Source: Oxalobacteraceae bacterium (GTDB lineage: Bacteria; Pseudomonadota; Gammaproteobacteria; Burkholderiales; Burkholderiaceae_D). Taken from it: DNA of 64,000 bases. This document shows, one piece after another, positions 18,901 through 27,536 of the stretch. Made by a program: the position numbers and the translations under genes. How positions within the stretch are numbered: the stretch's first letter is position 1; the number at the start of each line of letters is the position of its first letter. Where the stretch lies: the NCBI GenBank assembly GCA_027485795.1, contig JAIXQK010000099.1, forward strand, positions 1-64,000, read 5' to 3'. The notes under the pieces were generated by a model. That model ran no database searches. It saw only the letters and a list, made by a program, of their open reading frames with translations, and had not been told where the DNA came from.

Positions 18901-20494
18901 TGAGTTTGATCGATACACCCGCCTGCATGAGCTGACCCGAATGATGGCGGAAAGCATTACCGATATCGTCGGTGCGCAGCGTGAATGGTCGGTGCAGTCG
19001 GAGCAGCTGACTACGGCGACTGCTGAGCAGCTAAGGGACTTGCGCCGACAACAAGCCGAGCTGCAAGCCCTGCGCGCTCAGCCTTTACATTCTGTTGAGG
19101 CGCGACTACGCCATGTGCTGCAGCAGGCTGCACGCGAAGTCGGTTGCGAGGTTTCATTCGTACTTCGTCAGGGTTCGGTCGAGATTGAGCGTGTGCTGCT
19201 CGATCGATTACTGGGCCCGCTCGAGCATCTGCTACGGAATGCTGTCGTCCATGGCATTGAGCAAGTGCAGCAGCGGCAATTAGTAGCTAAAGCATCGATT
19301 GGACAGGTGGTGATTAGCGCAGCAATGACAGGAAACGAGTTACAACTCATCGTGCAAGATGATGGGCGTGGCTTGGACATGCAGAGGATTCGGCAACGTG
19401 CGTTGGAAGCAGGTCTGCTGCAAGCAGGTGACGATATCGATGAGCGCGCGTTGAGCGAGCTGATTTTTGCACCCGGTTTGTCCACGGCGACCGAGGTGAC
19501 GACCTTGTCCGGCCGCGGTATCGGTATGGATGCAGTCCGTGCCGAGTTGCACGCGATGGGCGGTCAGATCGAGGTCGAGAGCGAAGCAGGTCAGGGGTGT
19601 CGTTTCACGCTGCGAATACCCGTGGGCTTGACCAGCGTCATGGTGGTGTTAGTTCGTGCTGGTCAGTGGCGCATTGGCCTGCCTGCGGCACTGGTCAAGC
19701 AAGCACTGCAGATAGACACGGCAAAGATTCGCTCAGACGGTCAGCAGCACCAGATCGATTGGCAAGATATATCAGTGCCGCTACGCCATCTTGGCCAAAC
19801 TTTGGGTGATACAGCTGCATCGGTTAATAAAGGGCGTGTGCCTGTCGCCATCGTGAGCGATGGCGACAAAACTATCGCCTTGCAACTAGATGCTATCGAA
19901 GGTCAGCGCGAACTGATCATCAAGCACCCGGGGCCGCAGCTATCGCGGGTGCCGAGCCTGTCTGGCGCGAGTGTGCTGGCCGACGGAGCGATCGCACTCA
20001 TCCTTCACCCCTTCCGCTTGCCTGAAGCGGTACCGTTGCCACCGCCCTCAGTCCCTGAGCGGCCATTACCGATGGTACTGGTGGTGGATGATTCGCTGAC
20101 GGTCCGGCGCGCCAGCCAGCGATTACTGGAGCGTCACGGTTATGCGGTTGGGTTGGCGCGAGATGGTGTCGAGGCCTTGGCATATGTGCGAAATACCCAA
20201 CCGGCGCTAATACTGCTTGATATCGAGATGCCGCGCATGGATGGCTTCGAATTGCTTGCTACCTTGCGCGACGACGAGCGCTGGCGTGACATACCGGTGG
20301 TAATGATCACGTCGCGCATGGCCGATCGGCATCGCCAACGCGCCTTGCAGCTTGGTGCTAACGCCTACATGGGCAAGCCCTACCGCGAAGAGACCTTACT
20401 TGCGCAGCTGAACCAGCTGCTGGCAGATGAGCAATCGACGCAGATTGAGCACGACATCATGAGCGAGGGCATGACCGAGAGCGTGGAAGACTAG
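15905..20494 (+). CDS. chpA: Hybrid CheA-like histidine kinase/response regulator ChpA
   Basis: The protein has 1529 residues with a GTG start 6 bases after pilJ. A long N-terminal helical region includes an HPt-like site IAHTLGGCSA with His575, followed by a second, canonical HPt site LHTLKGSARMAG with His799. Between them is a low-complexity Ser/Pro segment and an in-frame DEH repeat (about 745-758). A dimerisation-like coiled coil (about 945-1060) leads to the ATPase domain: N box LRNAVVHGIEQ with Asn1112 and His1116, DDGRGLDM and GRGIGMDAV. Then follow a CheW-like domain (about 1240-1370) and a C-terminal receiver with Asp1439 in LLDIEMPRMDG. Pseudomonas ChpA has more phosphotransfer sites. 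No pilK methyltransferase or chpB methylesterase gene follows. Confidence 0.93.
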   Translation: MTNIVGDLVASEQPVAWLAVLSAEVERSLTELMFSLREASQESIDPVPLVDAVRRLAQVQGALSMIDQPGLAALAHLVRDQLITSGQPGTTAQYSSEFIVQRFQTFLRQALEHLLHGNTLTTGELLRFWHQQVAIGGPTTLQPSLLVKLDVEPHILNDLLPDGLPPDAMDPSPTDPDQSLLKLLRAQDDLTLRQATQPIADLFACTAARIQPHHEYVYWQAVQACLIEYTISGGDAARVKKIAAAGVRLLRLSDVESTSTLEAALRTLTRDALFELAQRPVQSALARVVVRIFRIEQQFAVPAHGITIDTTSEHDVAAWTSALDALISAIEAKSECITDSASWDVLIDAAAVSAPLSAVVEPLKDMVAQITSQSPDPIRCEGLAAGLCYLRDEVDTKALVIAIHIMKRLLISHEPKECLNQLGQLARTESADRLFMVLEAAIQADMTQVEQLLDAEPPVDITTGLTAAVAVLKRIAGALQLLGLSEQREQVMLLCDALRGQATDAWLNESFAQQWVYLQTTLVQLPWQKTLNAKQVHQSADGLVRIFIEEARTLLNGMRDHAANADFARLAHIAHTLGGCSATVGLSGLAELALALESTLERLLARGSMIDASHLETVLVTVSCLLEDFAGEGIRGEASELVQCLRDDLLAPMPNHAERALNLAADQFALQDIEPTRHQAMDDAIMDAAHHASPMLNEPVASVHATGESSAEKLPASISADTPSLSPSPPVSATNPIISGPNRSDEHDEHDEHDEHDELYELFKLEAADLLPQLEYALRQWEQHPEDGSQAAQLLRVLHTLKGSARMAGQDALGTEFHQAEAEVSALLHQSSSDITHATAELLRRVDFWMYALTQPTASYPENASLTEFSSATEGDVSSEASLVTDITSSPKSVTPPELEAPPDKLGSSALPPKMRAEKYLPMLRVRADRLAQFADTSAELWRSNARLREILQEQRRSFDDMSDDLSRLRAQLRELEIEAESRVLARSSQGTATDFDPLEFDRYTRLHELTRMMAESITDIVGAQREWSVQSEQLTTATAEQLRDLRRQQAELQALRAQPLHSVEARLRHVLQQAAREVGCEVSFVLRQGSVEIERVLLDRLLGPLEHLLRNAVVHGIEQVQQRQLVAKASIGQVVISAAMTGNELQLIVQDDGRGLDMQRIRQRALEAGLLQAGDDIDERALSELIFAPGLSTATEVTTLSGRGIGMDAVRAELHAMGGQIEVESEAGQGCRFTLRIPVGLTSVMVVLVRAGQWRIGLPAALVKQALQIDTAKIRSDGQQHQIDWQDISVPLRHLGQTLGDTAASVNKGRVPVAIVSDGDKTIALQLDAIEGQRELIIKHPGPQLSRVPSLSGASVLADGAIALILHPFRLPEAVPLPPPSVPERPLPMVLVVDDSLTVRRASQRLLERHGYAVGLARDGVEALAYVRNTQPALILLDIEMPRMDGFELLATLRDDERWRDIPVVMITSRMADRHRQRALQLGANAYMGKPYREETLLAQLNQLLADEQSTQIEHDIMSEGMTESVED
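18137..18179 (+). repeat. 9-base in-frame tandem repeat in chpA
   Basis: Four and two-thirds copies of GATGAGCAT encode (Asp-Glu-His)4-Asp-Glu in the linker just before the second HPt domain of ChpA. Copy-number change would keep the frame and alter only the linker length. Confidence 0.95.
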
Positions 20495-20500
20495 CTGGGT

Positions 20501-21985
20501 TCAGGATTTTTTGACGACAGCGTAGCGCGCCAGGGTGTTTTTCCTTGCTTCATCATGTACCACGATCGGTGCCGGATAATCCTTGCCAATCGTGACGCCC
20601 GCCATGTCCAGCGTCATGCTCGGCGCCAGCCATGGCGCATGAATGTGTTTTGCGTCGAGCTTGTCGAGTTGCGGCAGGTAGCGCTTGATGAATTTACCTT
20701 CGGCGTCAAATTTCTGTGATTGTGTGATCGGATTGAAAATGCGGAAATAGGGTTGCGCATCGCAACCGGATGATGCGGCCCATTGCCAACCACCATTATT
20801 CGCCGACAAGTCAAAGTCATTCAGCTTCTGTGCGAAATAGGCTTCACCGCGTCGCCAGTCAATACCCAGATCCTTGATCAGGAAACAAGCGGTCACCATG
20901 CGCAGACGGTTATGCATATAACCGCTACGATTCAGTTGCAGCATGGCGGCATCGACCAGTGGGTAGCCGGTGCGACCCTCGCACCATGCCGTGAACAACG
21001 CATCTGCTTGCGCGCCTTCTTCCCATGCAATCCGGTCGTACTCTGGCTTGAATGCAGCGCCCTGCGCTACCTTGGGGTGGTGATGCAGAATCATGAAATA
21101 AAAATCACGCCAGATCAGCTCCGCTAACCAGACTGCGGCGCCATCGGCTCTGGTGCCCGACCGGATTGCATCCATTGCATGTCTGGCCAGTGCGCGTATG
21201 GATACCGTACCAAAGCGCAGGTGCACCGATAGATAGGAAGGTCCTTTGATCGATGGAAAGTCACGCGCCTCTCCGTAGCGCGACAGTCGTGGCAGAAAAT
21301 CATCCATCAGCATTTGCCCGCCTTGCATACCGGTGGGCAGATGTTGTGCGCTGAGGTCGATCTCCTCGAACCCCATCTCGGTCAGCGAGGGCATCACCGG
21401 GCTGGGTGAGGGTAGTGCTAGTTGCCCGGGTTTAGGTTGTACGTGCCAGTGCGGTATGAGCGAACTATCCAGCATACCGGGGGTGGGCTGGAATTTTTTC
21501 AGCCAGGCATTCTTGTACGGCGTGAATACCGAGAATGGATTACCCACCTGCGACAGTACTTCGTCTTTTTCGAAAATCACCTGATCCTTGAAGCTGAACA
21601 ACGGGCGCTGCTGCTGAGCGAGCGCATCGGCAACGTCTTGATCGCGCTGCCTAGCGTAGGGCTCATAGTCGTGATTGCAGAAGACGGCGTCGATGTTCAG
21701 TTCTTGCGCCAACTTCGGGATCGCCTCGCACGCGTGCGCATGCTTCACGATCAGGCCGCCGCCGTGCTGCTGGAGTTCCGCATCCAATTCGCGCAGGCTG
21801 GCGTGAATGAAAGCGACCCGCCTGTCCAGGCTGCCATAGGCCAGCAGCGGGTCGAGGATGTCCTTATCAAAAATGAAAACGCAGAATACCTGCTTGGCGC
21901 TGGCGAGCGCGTGGTGCAGTGCTGCATGGTCGAAGCTCCGCAGGTCGCGGCGGAACCAGACGAGCGCGCGGTCGTAGGTGGTCAT
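20501..21985 (-). CDS. phrB: Deoxyribodipyrimidine photolyase (cryptochrome/photolyase family)
   Basis: A 494-residue light-dependent repair enzyme for cyclobutane pyrimidine dimers. The start MTTYDRALVWFRRDLRSFDH at 21985 is the typical N-terminus; the frame stays open to 22420, but that part is antisense to yqgE. The N-terminal antenna-binding alpha/beta domain is followed by the FAD-binding helical domain, with TGYPLVDAAMLQLNRSGYMHNR, WRRGEAYFAQKLNDFD and NNGGWQWAASSGCDAQPYFR, all diagnostic of class I CPD photolyases. It ends 6 bases from chpA, in convergent orientation, and diverges from yqgE. Confidence 0.96.
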   Translation of the reverse strand: MTTYDRALVWFRRDLRSFDHAALHHALASAKQVFCVFIFDKDILDPLLAYGSLDRRVAFIHASLRELDAELQQHGGGLIVKHAHACEAIPKLAQELNIDAVFCNHDYEPYARQRDQDVADALAQQQRPLFSFKDQVIFEKDEVLSQVGNPFSVFTPYKNAWLKKFQPTPGMLDSSLIPHWHVQPKPGQLALPSPSPVMPSLTEMGFEEIDLSAQHLPTGMQGGQMLMDDFLPRLSRYGEARDFPSIKGPSYLSVHLRFGTVSIRALARHAMDAIRSGTRADGAAVWLAELIWRDFYFMILHHHPKVAQGAAFKPEYDRIAWEEGAQADALFTAWCEGRTGYPLVDAAMLQLNRSGYMHNRLRMVTACFLIKDLGIDWRRGEAYFAQKLNDFDLSANNGGWQWAASSGCDAQPYFRIFNPITQSQKFDAEGKFIKRYLPQLDKLDAKHIHAPWLAPSMTLDMAGVTIGKDYPAPIVVHDEARKNTLARYAVVKKS

Positions 21986-22059
21986 GAGATGGTCGGGTAT
22001 GAAGTTGAACGCCAAGCCAGCCAGTGTAACGGTGCTGCGGTGATGGCGTGTAATGCTGC

Positions 22060-22065
22060 TAAAAT
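22060..22065 (+). promoter_or_regulatory. Possible -10 element of yqgE
   Basis: TAAAAT ends 7 bases before the yqgE ATG (22073). If used, transcription would start at or next to the start codon, giving a leaderless or nearly leaderless mRNA. No good -35 was seen. Confidence 0.3.
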
Positions 22066-22072
22066 ACGTCTC

Positions 22073-22723
22073 ATGGCCAAGCAAGGCAAGTCGCATTCCG
22101 CCAAGACCACCGCGCCAGGCGCGGGCCGCGTCGATTTTTTTCCAAACCTTCCTGATTTGCAGCTCGCCGATCATTTCCTGATCGCGATGCCGTCCATGCT
22201 CGACCCGGTATTTGGTGGCACCGTGGTCTACCTGTGCGAGCACAATAGTGATGGCGCGCTCGGCATGATCATCAACCGACCGACCGACATGACCATGGGG
22301 GTGTTGTTCGAGCGTCTTGAGTTGTCGCTTGAGATTGCCGCCCATGATGGCATGTCGCCCTCCGGCAAGCCGGTGTTGTTTGGCGGACCCGTGCAAGTCG
22401 AGCGGGGTTTTGTCTTGCATGCACCGCGTGAGCGTTACAGTTCATCGCTGGCGGTGTCCGATGATGTGGTGCTGACCACCTCACGCGATGTCCTGGAGCA
22501 GGTGGCGGCGGGCAATGGTCCGGAGCGTCTGATCATCACACTTGGTTGCGCAGGCTGGAGCGCGGGTCAACTCGAGGAAGAAATTTTGCGCAATGGCTGG
22601 CTGACGGTGAAAGCCGATCCGGCGATTCTGTTTGATGTGCCGATCGAAGAGCGTTTCTCGGCAGCGATGCATTTGCTCGGCTTTGATCCCGCTGATCTGG
22701 CTGGTGAAGCCGGCCATGCATGA
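22073..22723 (+). CDS. YqgE/AlgH family protein (UPF0301)
   Basis: A 216-residue protein of the conserved YqgE/AlgH family, whose biochemical role is not settled. Signature blocks are LADHFLIAMPSMLDPVFGGTVVYLCEHN, GALGMIINRPT, LFGGPVQVERGFVLH and ITLGCAGWSAGQLEEEI. ATG 22073 begins MAKQGKSHSAKTTAPGAGRV; an in-frame ATG at 22043 is possible. The lysine-rich 20-residue N-terminus precedes the fold. It overlaps ruvX by 4 bases, the usual yqgE-yqgF arrangement. Confidence 0.93.
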   Translation: MAKQGKSHSAKTTAPGAGRVDFFPNLPDLQLADHFLIAMPSMLDPVFGGTVVYLCEHNSDGALGMIINRPTDMTMGVLFERLELSLEIAAHDGMSPSGKPVLFGGPVQVERGFVLHAPRERYSSSLAVSDDVVLTTSRDVLEQVAAGNGPERLIITLGCAGWSAGQLEEEILRNGWLTVKADPAILFDVPIEERFSAAMHLLGFDPADLAGEAGHA

Positions 22724-23109
22724 GTACCATCATCGCATTTGATTTTGGTTTGAAGCGAATTGGCGTGGCAGTGGGGAACACCCTGCTGCGGCAGGCTACA
22801 CCGCTGCCAGTGATTGAGGCGGCGAGTAATGATGAGAAATTTGCTGCGATCGGTACGCTGGTCGATGCTTGGCAGCCTTCGACCCTGGTGGTTGGATTGC
22901 CGCTACACCCGGATGGTGCCGAGCATGCGATGACAGTGCGCTGCCGACGGTTCGCAAATCAGCTGCACGGTCGGTATGCTATCCCGGCGATACTGGTGGA
23001 CGAGCGGTACAGCTCAGCAGTGCTACCGCAGCGACGTGGTGAGCACATTGATAGCGGATCAGCGGCGCTGATCCTGCAACAATATTTTGATCAACATGAA
23101 TTCAACTGA
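22720..23109 (+). CDS. ruvX: Putative pre-16S rRNA nuclease / Holliday junction resolvase-like YqgF
   Basis: A 129-residue RNase H-like fold protein. The start AFDFGLKRIGVAVGN holds the first catalytic Asp, VVGLPLHPDG the middle motif and VDERYSS the C-terminal acidic motif. In E. coli YqgF trims the 5' end of pre-16S rRNA. It overlaps yqgE by 4 bases and pyrR by 14 bases. Confidence 0.94.
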   Translation: MSTIIAFDFGLKRIGVAVGNTLLRQATPLPVIEAASNDEKFAAIGTLVDAWQPSTLVVGLPLHPDGAEHAMTVRCRRFANQLHGRYAIPAILVDERYSSAVLPQRRGEHIDSGSAALILQQYFDQHEFN

Positions 23110-23599
23110 ACTCGACGCCGAAGCCTTGTACGCGCAATTGGAAGCGCAGGTGCTGTCTGGTTTGCTCGGCGCAGGCGAGGTCGCTGTGGTGGGCATCTAC
23201 TCCGGTGGCGCCTGGCTGGCGGATCGTATCGCGCGGCGCCTTGGCAGTACCGATATTGGCTATGTCGATGTCTCGTTTTACCGGGATGATGTGGCCGAGC
23301 GTGGTTTGTCCGCCGAGGTCAAGCCCAGCCAGATTCCCTTCGAGGTTGAGGGCGCCTCGATCTTGTTAGTGGATGACGTGCTCTACACCGGACGTACGAC
23401 ACGTGCAGCGATCAATACCTTGTTCGACTATGGCCGCCCTGCGAAGGTCATGCTCGCTGCCTTGGTCGATCGCGGTGATCGCGAGCTACCGGTGGCGGCC
23501 GACTTTGTGGCGCACACGGTCAAACTGACCAAGCAGCAGCAACTGGTACTTCATAAAGATGATGATGGGCGCTTCAACCTGACGATCGAGCATGTATAA
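23096..23599 (+). CDS. pyrR: PyrR-like uracil phosphoribosyltransferase / pyrimidine regulator
   Basis: A 167-residue type I phosphoribosyltransferase. The PRPP-binding motif is [18 protein letters not shown], preceded by the flexible-loop region VDVSFYRDD and the N-terminal [16 protein letters not shown]. In Bacillus PyrR binds pyr mRNA; in proteobacteria it may only act as an enzyme. No attenuator is visible in front of pyrB, because the genes overlap. ATG 23096 lies within ruvX (14-base overlap); a TTG at 23087 is the alternative. It overlaps pyrB by 8 bases. Confidence 0.92.
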   Translation: MNSTELDAEALYAQLEAQVLSGLLGAGEVAVVGIYSGGAWLADRIARRLGSTDIGYVDVSFYRDDVAERGLSAEVKPSQIPFEVEGASILLVDDVLYTGRTTRAAINTLFDYGRPAKVMLAALVDRGDRELPVAADFVAHTVKLTKQQQLVLHKDDDGRFNLTIEHV

Positions 23600-24551
23600 C
23601 CCGCAACTGAACAAACACGGCGAGCTGCAGCACTTGCTCACGCTGGAGGGGCTGCCAGCAGCCATCATCACGCGTATTCTGGATACTGCCGCCTCTTTTG
23701 TGAGCGTCAGTGATCGAGAGGTGAAAAAAGTACCCCTGATGCGCGGCAAAAGCGTGTTCAACCTGTTTTTCGAAAATAGTACACGCACGCGTACAACCTT
23801 CGAGATTGCCTCCACGCGCTTATCGGCCGATGTCATCAACCTGAATATCTCGGCGTCGTCGGCCAGCAAAGGCGAGTCCTTGCTCGACACGATCGATAAC
23901 CTGTCGGCCATGCATGCGGATATGTTTGTCGTACGGCATGCGCAATCGGGTGCACCTTACTTAATCGCCAAACATCTGGTCGAGACCGGTCAAGACCATG
24001 TGCATGTGGTGAATGCCGGCGATGGTCGACACGCACACCCGACCCAGGGTCTGCTCGACATGTACACCATACGGCACTACAAAAAAGATTTCCATAATCT
24101 GACCGTAGCGATTGTGGGTGACATTCTGCACAGTCGTGTCGCGCGCTCGGATATTCACGGGCTGACTACGCTGGGGGTGCCCGAGGTACGTGCTATCGGA
24201 CCGCGCACGCTGCTCCCTGCAGCGCTGGAGCAGATGGGTTTGCGCGTTTTCAACGACATGAATGAGGGTTTGAAGGACGTCGACGTCATCATCATGCTGC
24301 GGCTGCAGAACGAGCGCATGACGGGTGCCTTGCTTCCCTCGGCACAAGAATATTTCAAGAGTTATGGCCTGACACCCGAACGACTCGCGCTCGCCAAACC
24401 CGACGCCATCGTGATGCATCCGGGTCCGATGAATCGCGGTGTGGAAATCGACTCTGCGGTAGCGGATGGTGCGCAGGCAGTAATCCTGCCACAGGTCACT
24501 TTCGGCATCGCGGTAAGAATGGCCGTCATGAGCATGCTGGCGTCCGCGTGA
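23592..24551 (+). CDS. pyrB: Aspartate carbamoyltransferase catalytic subunit
   Basis: A 319-residue enzyme that forms N-carbamoyl-aspartate from carbamoyl phosphate and aspartate. The carbamoyl-phosphate site is [15 protein letters not shown], and [22 protein letters not shown] and the C-terminal [12 protein letters not shown] are conserved. The N-terminal extension [21 protein letters not shown] is that of the Pseudomonas-type PyrB, which assembles with an inactive dihydroorotase homologue. The next gene is such a homologue. No pyrI regulatory chain follows. Confidence 0.96.
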   Translation: MYNPQLNKHGELQHLLTLEGLPAAIITRILDTAASFVSVSDREVKKVPLMRGKSVFNLFFENSTRTRTTFEIASTRLSADVINLNISASSASKGESLLDTIDNLSAMHADMFVVRHAQSGAPYLIAKHLVETGQDHVHVVNAGDGRHAHPTQGLLDMYTIRHYKKDFHNLTVAIVGDILHSRVARSDIHGLTTLGVPEVRAIGPRTLLPAALEQMGLRVFNDMNEGLKDVDVIIMLRLQNERMTGALLPSAQEYFKSYGLTPERLALAKPDAIVMHPGPMNRGVEIDSAVADGAQAVILPQVTFGIAVRMAVMSMLASA

Positions 24552-25852
24552 TGAGCATAACCACCACCATGAACATCGAGATCAAGCACGGCCGCGTTAT
24601 CGACCCGGCCAACGGTATTGACGCTGTACAGGATGTCTATATTGCTGACGGCCGTATCGCTGCCATCGGCAAAGCGCCGGCAGGGTTTCGTGCTGAGCAC
24701 GTCATCGACGCCACGGGTTTGATCGTTTCGCCCGGCTTGGTTGATTTGAGTGCGCGTTTGCGTGAGCCGGGGTATGAATACAAAGCCACGCTCGAGTCCG
24801 AGTTGGATGCAGCAGTCGCCGGTGGGGTGACCAGTTTGTTATGCCCGCCCGATACGGATCCTGTGCTGGATGAACCGGGCTTGGTCGAGATGCTGGTGCA
24901 TCGCGCTCGCCTGTTGAATCAGTCGCATGTCTATCCGCTAGGTGCCTTGACCGTGGGCCTGAAAGGCAAGGAGCTCACCGAAATGGCGGAGCTAACCGAG
25001 GCTGGTTGTGTCGGTTTTGCGCAGGCGGAGGAGCCGGTGCAGGACACCACAGTGCTGATGCGTGCGATGCAATACGCGAGTACGTTTGGCTACACGGTCT
25101 GGTTGCGCCCGCAAGATCCCTATCTTGGTCGAGGCGGTGTGGCACATGCGGGCCCATTAGCCTCGCGGCTCGGCTTGTCCGGTGTGCCCGTCACCAGTGA
25201 GACTGTCGCGCTGCATACGATCTTTGAATTGATGCGCAGCACAGGAGCGCGCGTACATATCTGCCGAATCTCGTCAGCAGCGGGCATTGCACTGGTGCGT
25301 ACTGCGCGTGCCGAGGGTTTGCCAGTGACCTGCGATGTGAGCGCACACCATATTCATCTGACCGACAATGACATCGGGTTTTTTGATCCGAATGCGCGCA
25401 TTACACCGCCTTTGCGTAGCCAGCGCGACCGTGACGCTATCCGTGCGGCGCTGCTCGATGGGACGATCGATGCGATCTGCTCTGACCACACGCCCCTGGA
25501 TGAGGAAGAAAAATTGCTGCCATTCGGCGAGGCGTCGCCAGGCGCTACCGGGCTTGAGTTGTTGTTGTCGCTCGCGCTCAAGTGGGTAGAGGAAGGTGAG
25601 AGCAGCGGTGCTAGCCTCGGTGGTGCGATCGCACGTATTACCTGTGATGCGGCGCGTATTGCGGGTATCGAGGCCGGTAGCTTATCGGTCGGCAGTGTTG
25701 CGGATGTGTGCGTGTTCGATCCAGCCGTGCGCTGGAAAGTGGAGCCTGCTGCCTTGCGCAGTCAGGGCAAGCACACGCCATTTTTGGGCTACGAATTGTC
25801 GGGTCAGGTCAAACACACGATCGTCTCGGGCCGTCACGCCTTTAGCCGCTGA
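24551..25852 (+). CDS. Dihydroorotase-like protein PyrC' (probably non-catalytic partner of PyrB)
   Basis: About 433 residues of the amidohydrolase fold. The first metal motif, normally DxHxHxREPG in type I dihydroorotases, reads VDLSARLREPG here (about residues 65-75), so both metal-ligand His are replaced by Ser and Arg. HICRISS also lacks the second His of HICHVS. Late motifs such as ICSDHTP and GATGLELLL remain. This matches the inactive PyrC' of Pseudomonas that is required for assembly of active aspartate transcarbamoylase dodecamers. The true dihydroorotase must lie elsewhere. Start choices are GTG 24548, ATG 24551 and ATG 24569; none has a clear Shine-Dalgarno, and translation is coupled to pyrB. 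Confidence 0.85.
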   Translation: MSITTTMNIEIKHGRVIDPANGIDAVQDVYIADGRIAAIGKAPAGFRAEHVIDATGLIVSPGLVDLSARLREPGYEYKATLESELDAAVAGGVTSLLCPPDTDPVLDEPGLVEMLVHRARLLNQSHVYPLGALTVGLKGKELTEMAELTEAGCVGFAQAEEPVQDTTVLMRAMQYASTFGYTVWLRPQDPYLGRGGVAHAGPLASRLGLSGVPVTSETVALHTIFELMRSTGARVHICRISSAAGIALVRTARAEGLPVTCDVSAHHIHLTDNDIGFFDPNARITPPLRSQRDRDAIRAALLDGTIDAICSDHTPLDEEEKLLPFGEASPGATGLELLLSLALKWVEEGESSGASLGGAIARITCDAARIAGIEAGSLSVGSVADVCVFDPAVRWKVEPAALRSQGKHTPFLGYELSGQVKHTIVSGRHAFSR

Positions 25853-25868
25853 TTATGTCAGGCATGTC

Positions 25869-26663
25869 ATGAAGTACTGGCGATTGGCGCGCTTGGTCCT
25901 GCATTTGCTGGTCGGTCTTGGCAAAGTAGCGCTACTGTTTCCTTTTCTGGGTGCAGTCGGCCGCGAGCGCCGGGTGCAGCGTTGGTCGCGTCAACTCGTC
26001 ACGATCTGTGGTGTCCGCATGCGTTTCGATGAAACACTGCAAAGTATGCCGGCATCACCCGCCCTGATTATCTGTAACCATATTTCCTGGCTCGATATTT
26101 TCGTCATCAATACGCTGCACAGCTGCCGGTTTGTGGCGAAATCGGATATCCGCAGCTGGCCGTTGATTGGCTGGTTATGTGAGCACACCGGTACTATCTT
26201 CATCGCCCGAGGTCGTGCGCGTGATGTGAGGCGGATCTACGAGGAGCTGGTAAAAAGTATTCATGATGGCGAGCGCGTTGCGTTCTTCCCCGAAGGTACT
26301 ACGGCGCCACAAGGTTCGGTACTGCCCTTTCACGCCAACTTGTTTGAAGCCGCCATCGAAGCTGAGGTGCCAGTGCAGCCGTATGCGATTCGCTATGTCG
26401 ATGCGGGGGGTGGTCTGCACGACGCTGCCGATTTTGTCGGCGAGATGAGTTTCGTGCAAAGCGTGATTGCGATCATGAACAGCGGCGGCATGACAGCTGA
26501 ATTGATCCGATTACCATCCATACCGACTACGGGTGCGCATCGGCGTGAGTTGGCCAAGACGGCGCATGACGCTATTGGCGGCGTGCTTCTACCTAGCCCG
26601 GCACTTGATGACGCGGACAATCCACTTGTACCAAGGCACTATCCGAAAGCTTCAGCGCACTAA
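25869..26663 (+). CDS. plsC: 1-acyl-sn-glycerol-3-phosphate acyltransferase
   Basis: A 264-residue membrane-associated acyltransferase that makes phosphatidic acid. The N-terminal hydrophobic segment (about 7-28) is followed by the HX4D motif NHISWLD, then GTIFIARG, and [10 protein letters not shown] (the EGT block). ATG 25869 gives [11 protein letters not shown]; the frame is open earlier only inside pyrC'. It lies 16 bases after pyrC'. The last 71 bases overlap the 3' end of apaH on the other strand. Confidence 0.92.
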   Translation: MKYWRLARLVLHLLVGLGKVALLFPFLGAVGRERRVQRWSRQLVTICGVRMRFDETLQSMPASPALIICNHISWLDIFVINTLHSCRFVAKSDIRSWPLIGWLCEHTGTIFIARGRARDVRRIYEELVKSIHDGERVAFFPEGTTAPQGSVLPFHANLFEAAIEAEVPVQPYAIRYVDAGGGLHDAADFVGEMSFVQSVIAIMNSGGMTAELIRLPSIPTTGAHRRELAKTAHDAIGGVLLPSPALDDADNPLVPRHYPKASAH

Positions 26664-27411
26664 GCTTGCCGCCCCATACGCAGCCACTGTCCAGACCAAA
26701 CAAATTTTCACGCCGCAAGATACCCAGCGTTGACCAGTGGCCGAACAGTACGGGCACATCGGCGGTCAGTCGGCCCGGCACATCGAACCACGGCAAAAAG
26801 CCGGCGGGCGGCGCACCCGGCCCCTCCTTGGTGGCGAATTCCATCTCACCCTCTGCGCTGCAAAATCTTAGTCGTGTTAACGCATTGACGATGCAACGCA
26901 GGCGTTCATTACCCTGCAGCGAATCCGACCAACGTGCGGGTTGATTGCCATACATCGCACGCAGGAAATCAATCCAGTTGGCCGACTGCAAGCGTGTCTC
27001 GACTTCAGCCGCCAGCGCCAAGACTTGTGTCACATGCCAGTTCGGCAGGACGCCTGCATGCACCACCAGCCAGCCATCGGCCATCAGCGCCAAGGGCTGA
27101 TGGCGCAGCCAGTCCAGGAGTTCGTCGCGATCAGGTGCAGTGAGGATCTCGTCGATCGTATCGCTGGGCGCCGGTGCGCGCACGCCGTGTGCTGCGGCTA
27201 GCAAGTGCAGATCATGGTTGCCGAGGACGGTACGCGCGCGTGGTCCCATCGCCTTTACCCAGCGTAGTATTTGCAGCGATGCGGGGCCACGATTCACCAG
27301 ATCGCCAACGAACACGATCCGAGCACCCGGCGACATGGTGTCTATCCTTGCCAGCAGATGCTGCAATTCATCGGCACAGCCTTGTACATCACCAATTGCA
27401 AATGTCTCCAT
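26593..27411 (-). CDS. apaH: Diadenosine tetraphosphatase (symmetrical)
   Basis: A 272-residue metallophosphatase that cleaves Ap4A to two ADP and removes Np4 caps from RNA. The start [12 protein letters not shown] holds the first metal motif, then [20 protein letters not shown] and FGHW follow; all are phosphoesterase ligand blocks. ATG 27411 is chosen, with GAGG close upstream; a TTG three codons earlier is possible. It converges on plsC with a 71-base 3' overlap. Confidence 0.95.
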   Translation of the reverse strand: METFAIGDVQGCADELQHLLARIDTMSPGARIVFVGDLVNRGPASLQILRWVKAMGPRARTVLGNHDLHLLAAAHGVRAPAPSDTIDEILTAPDRDELLDWLRHQPLALMADGWLVVHAGVLPNWHVTQVLALAAEVETRLQSANWIDFLRAMYGNQPARWSDSLQGNERLRCIVNALTRLRFCSAEGEMEFATKEGPGAPPAGFLPWFDVPGRLTADVPVLFGHWSTLGILRRENLFGLDSGCVWGGKLSALKLSDSALVQVDCPRHQVPG

Positions 27412-27482
27412 ATCCCTCAAAAATCCAGCGAAATCGGGTAAACAAGCATTGTAGTAATTGTATTCAGCTGTAGCTACTCACG

Positions 27483-27488
27483 TAAAAT
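27483..27488 (+). promoter_or_regulatory. Possible -10 element of the rfb operon
   Basis: TAAAAT lies 48 bases before the rfbB ATG within the 125-base apaH/rfbB divergent gap. A TTGTAT at 27458-27463 is spaced 19 bases, longer than ideal. Weak evidence. Confidence 0.35.
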
Positions 27489-27536
27489 AGCGGCTGCTCT
27501 GATCCTCGCTGCATTAGCGAACTTGCAAGGATACCC

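Noticed and set aside
21422..22072. Long plus-strand frame extending yqgE upstream by 217 codons
   Set aside because: This part is antisense to the photolyase gene and does not resemble any protein; the YqgE family starts near 22073.
23560..23600. PyrR-type attenuator in front of pyrB
   Set aside because: pyrR and pyrB overlap, so there is no leader that could form anti-terminator structures here.
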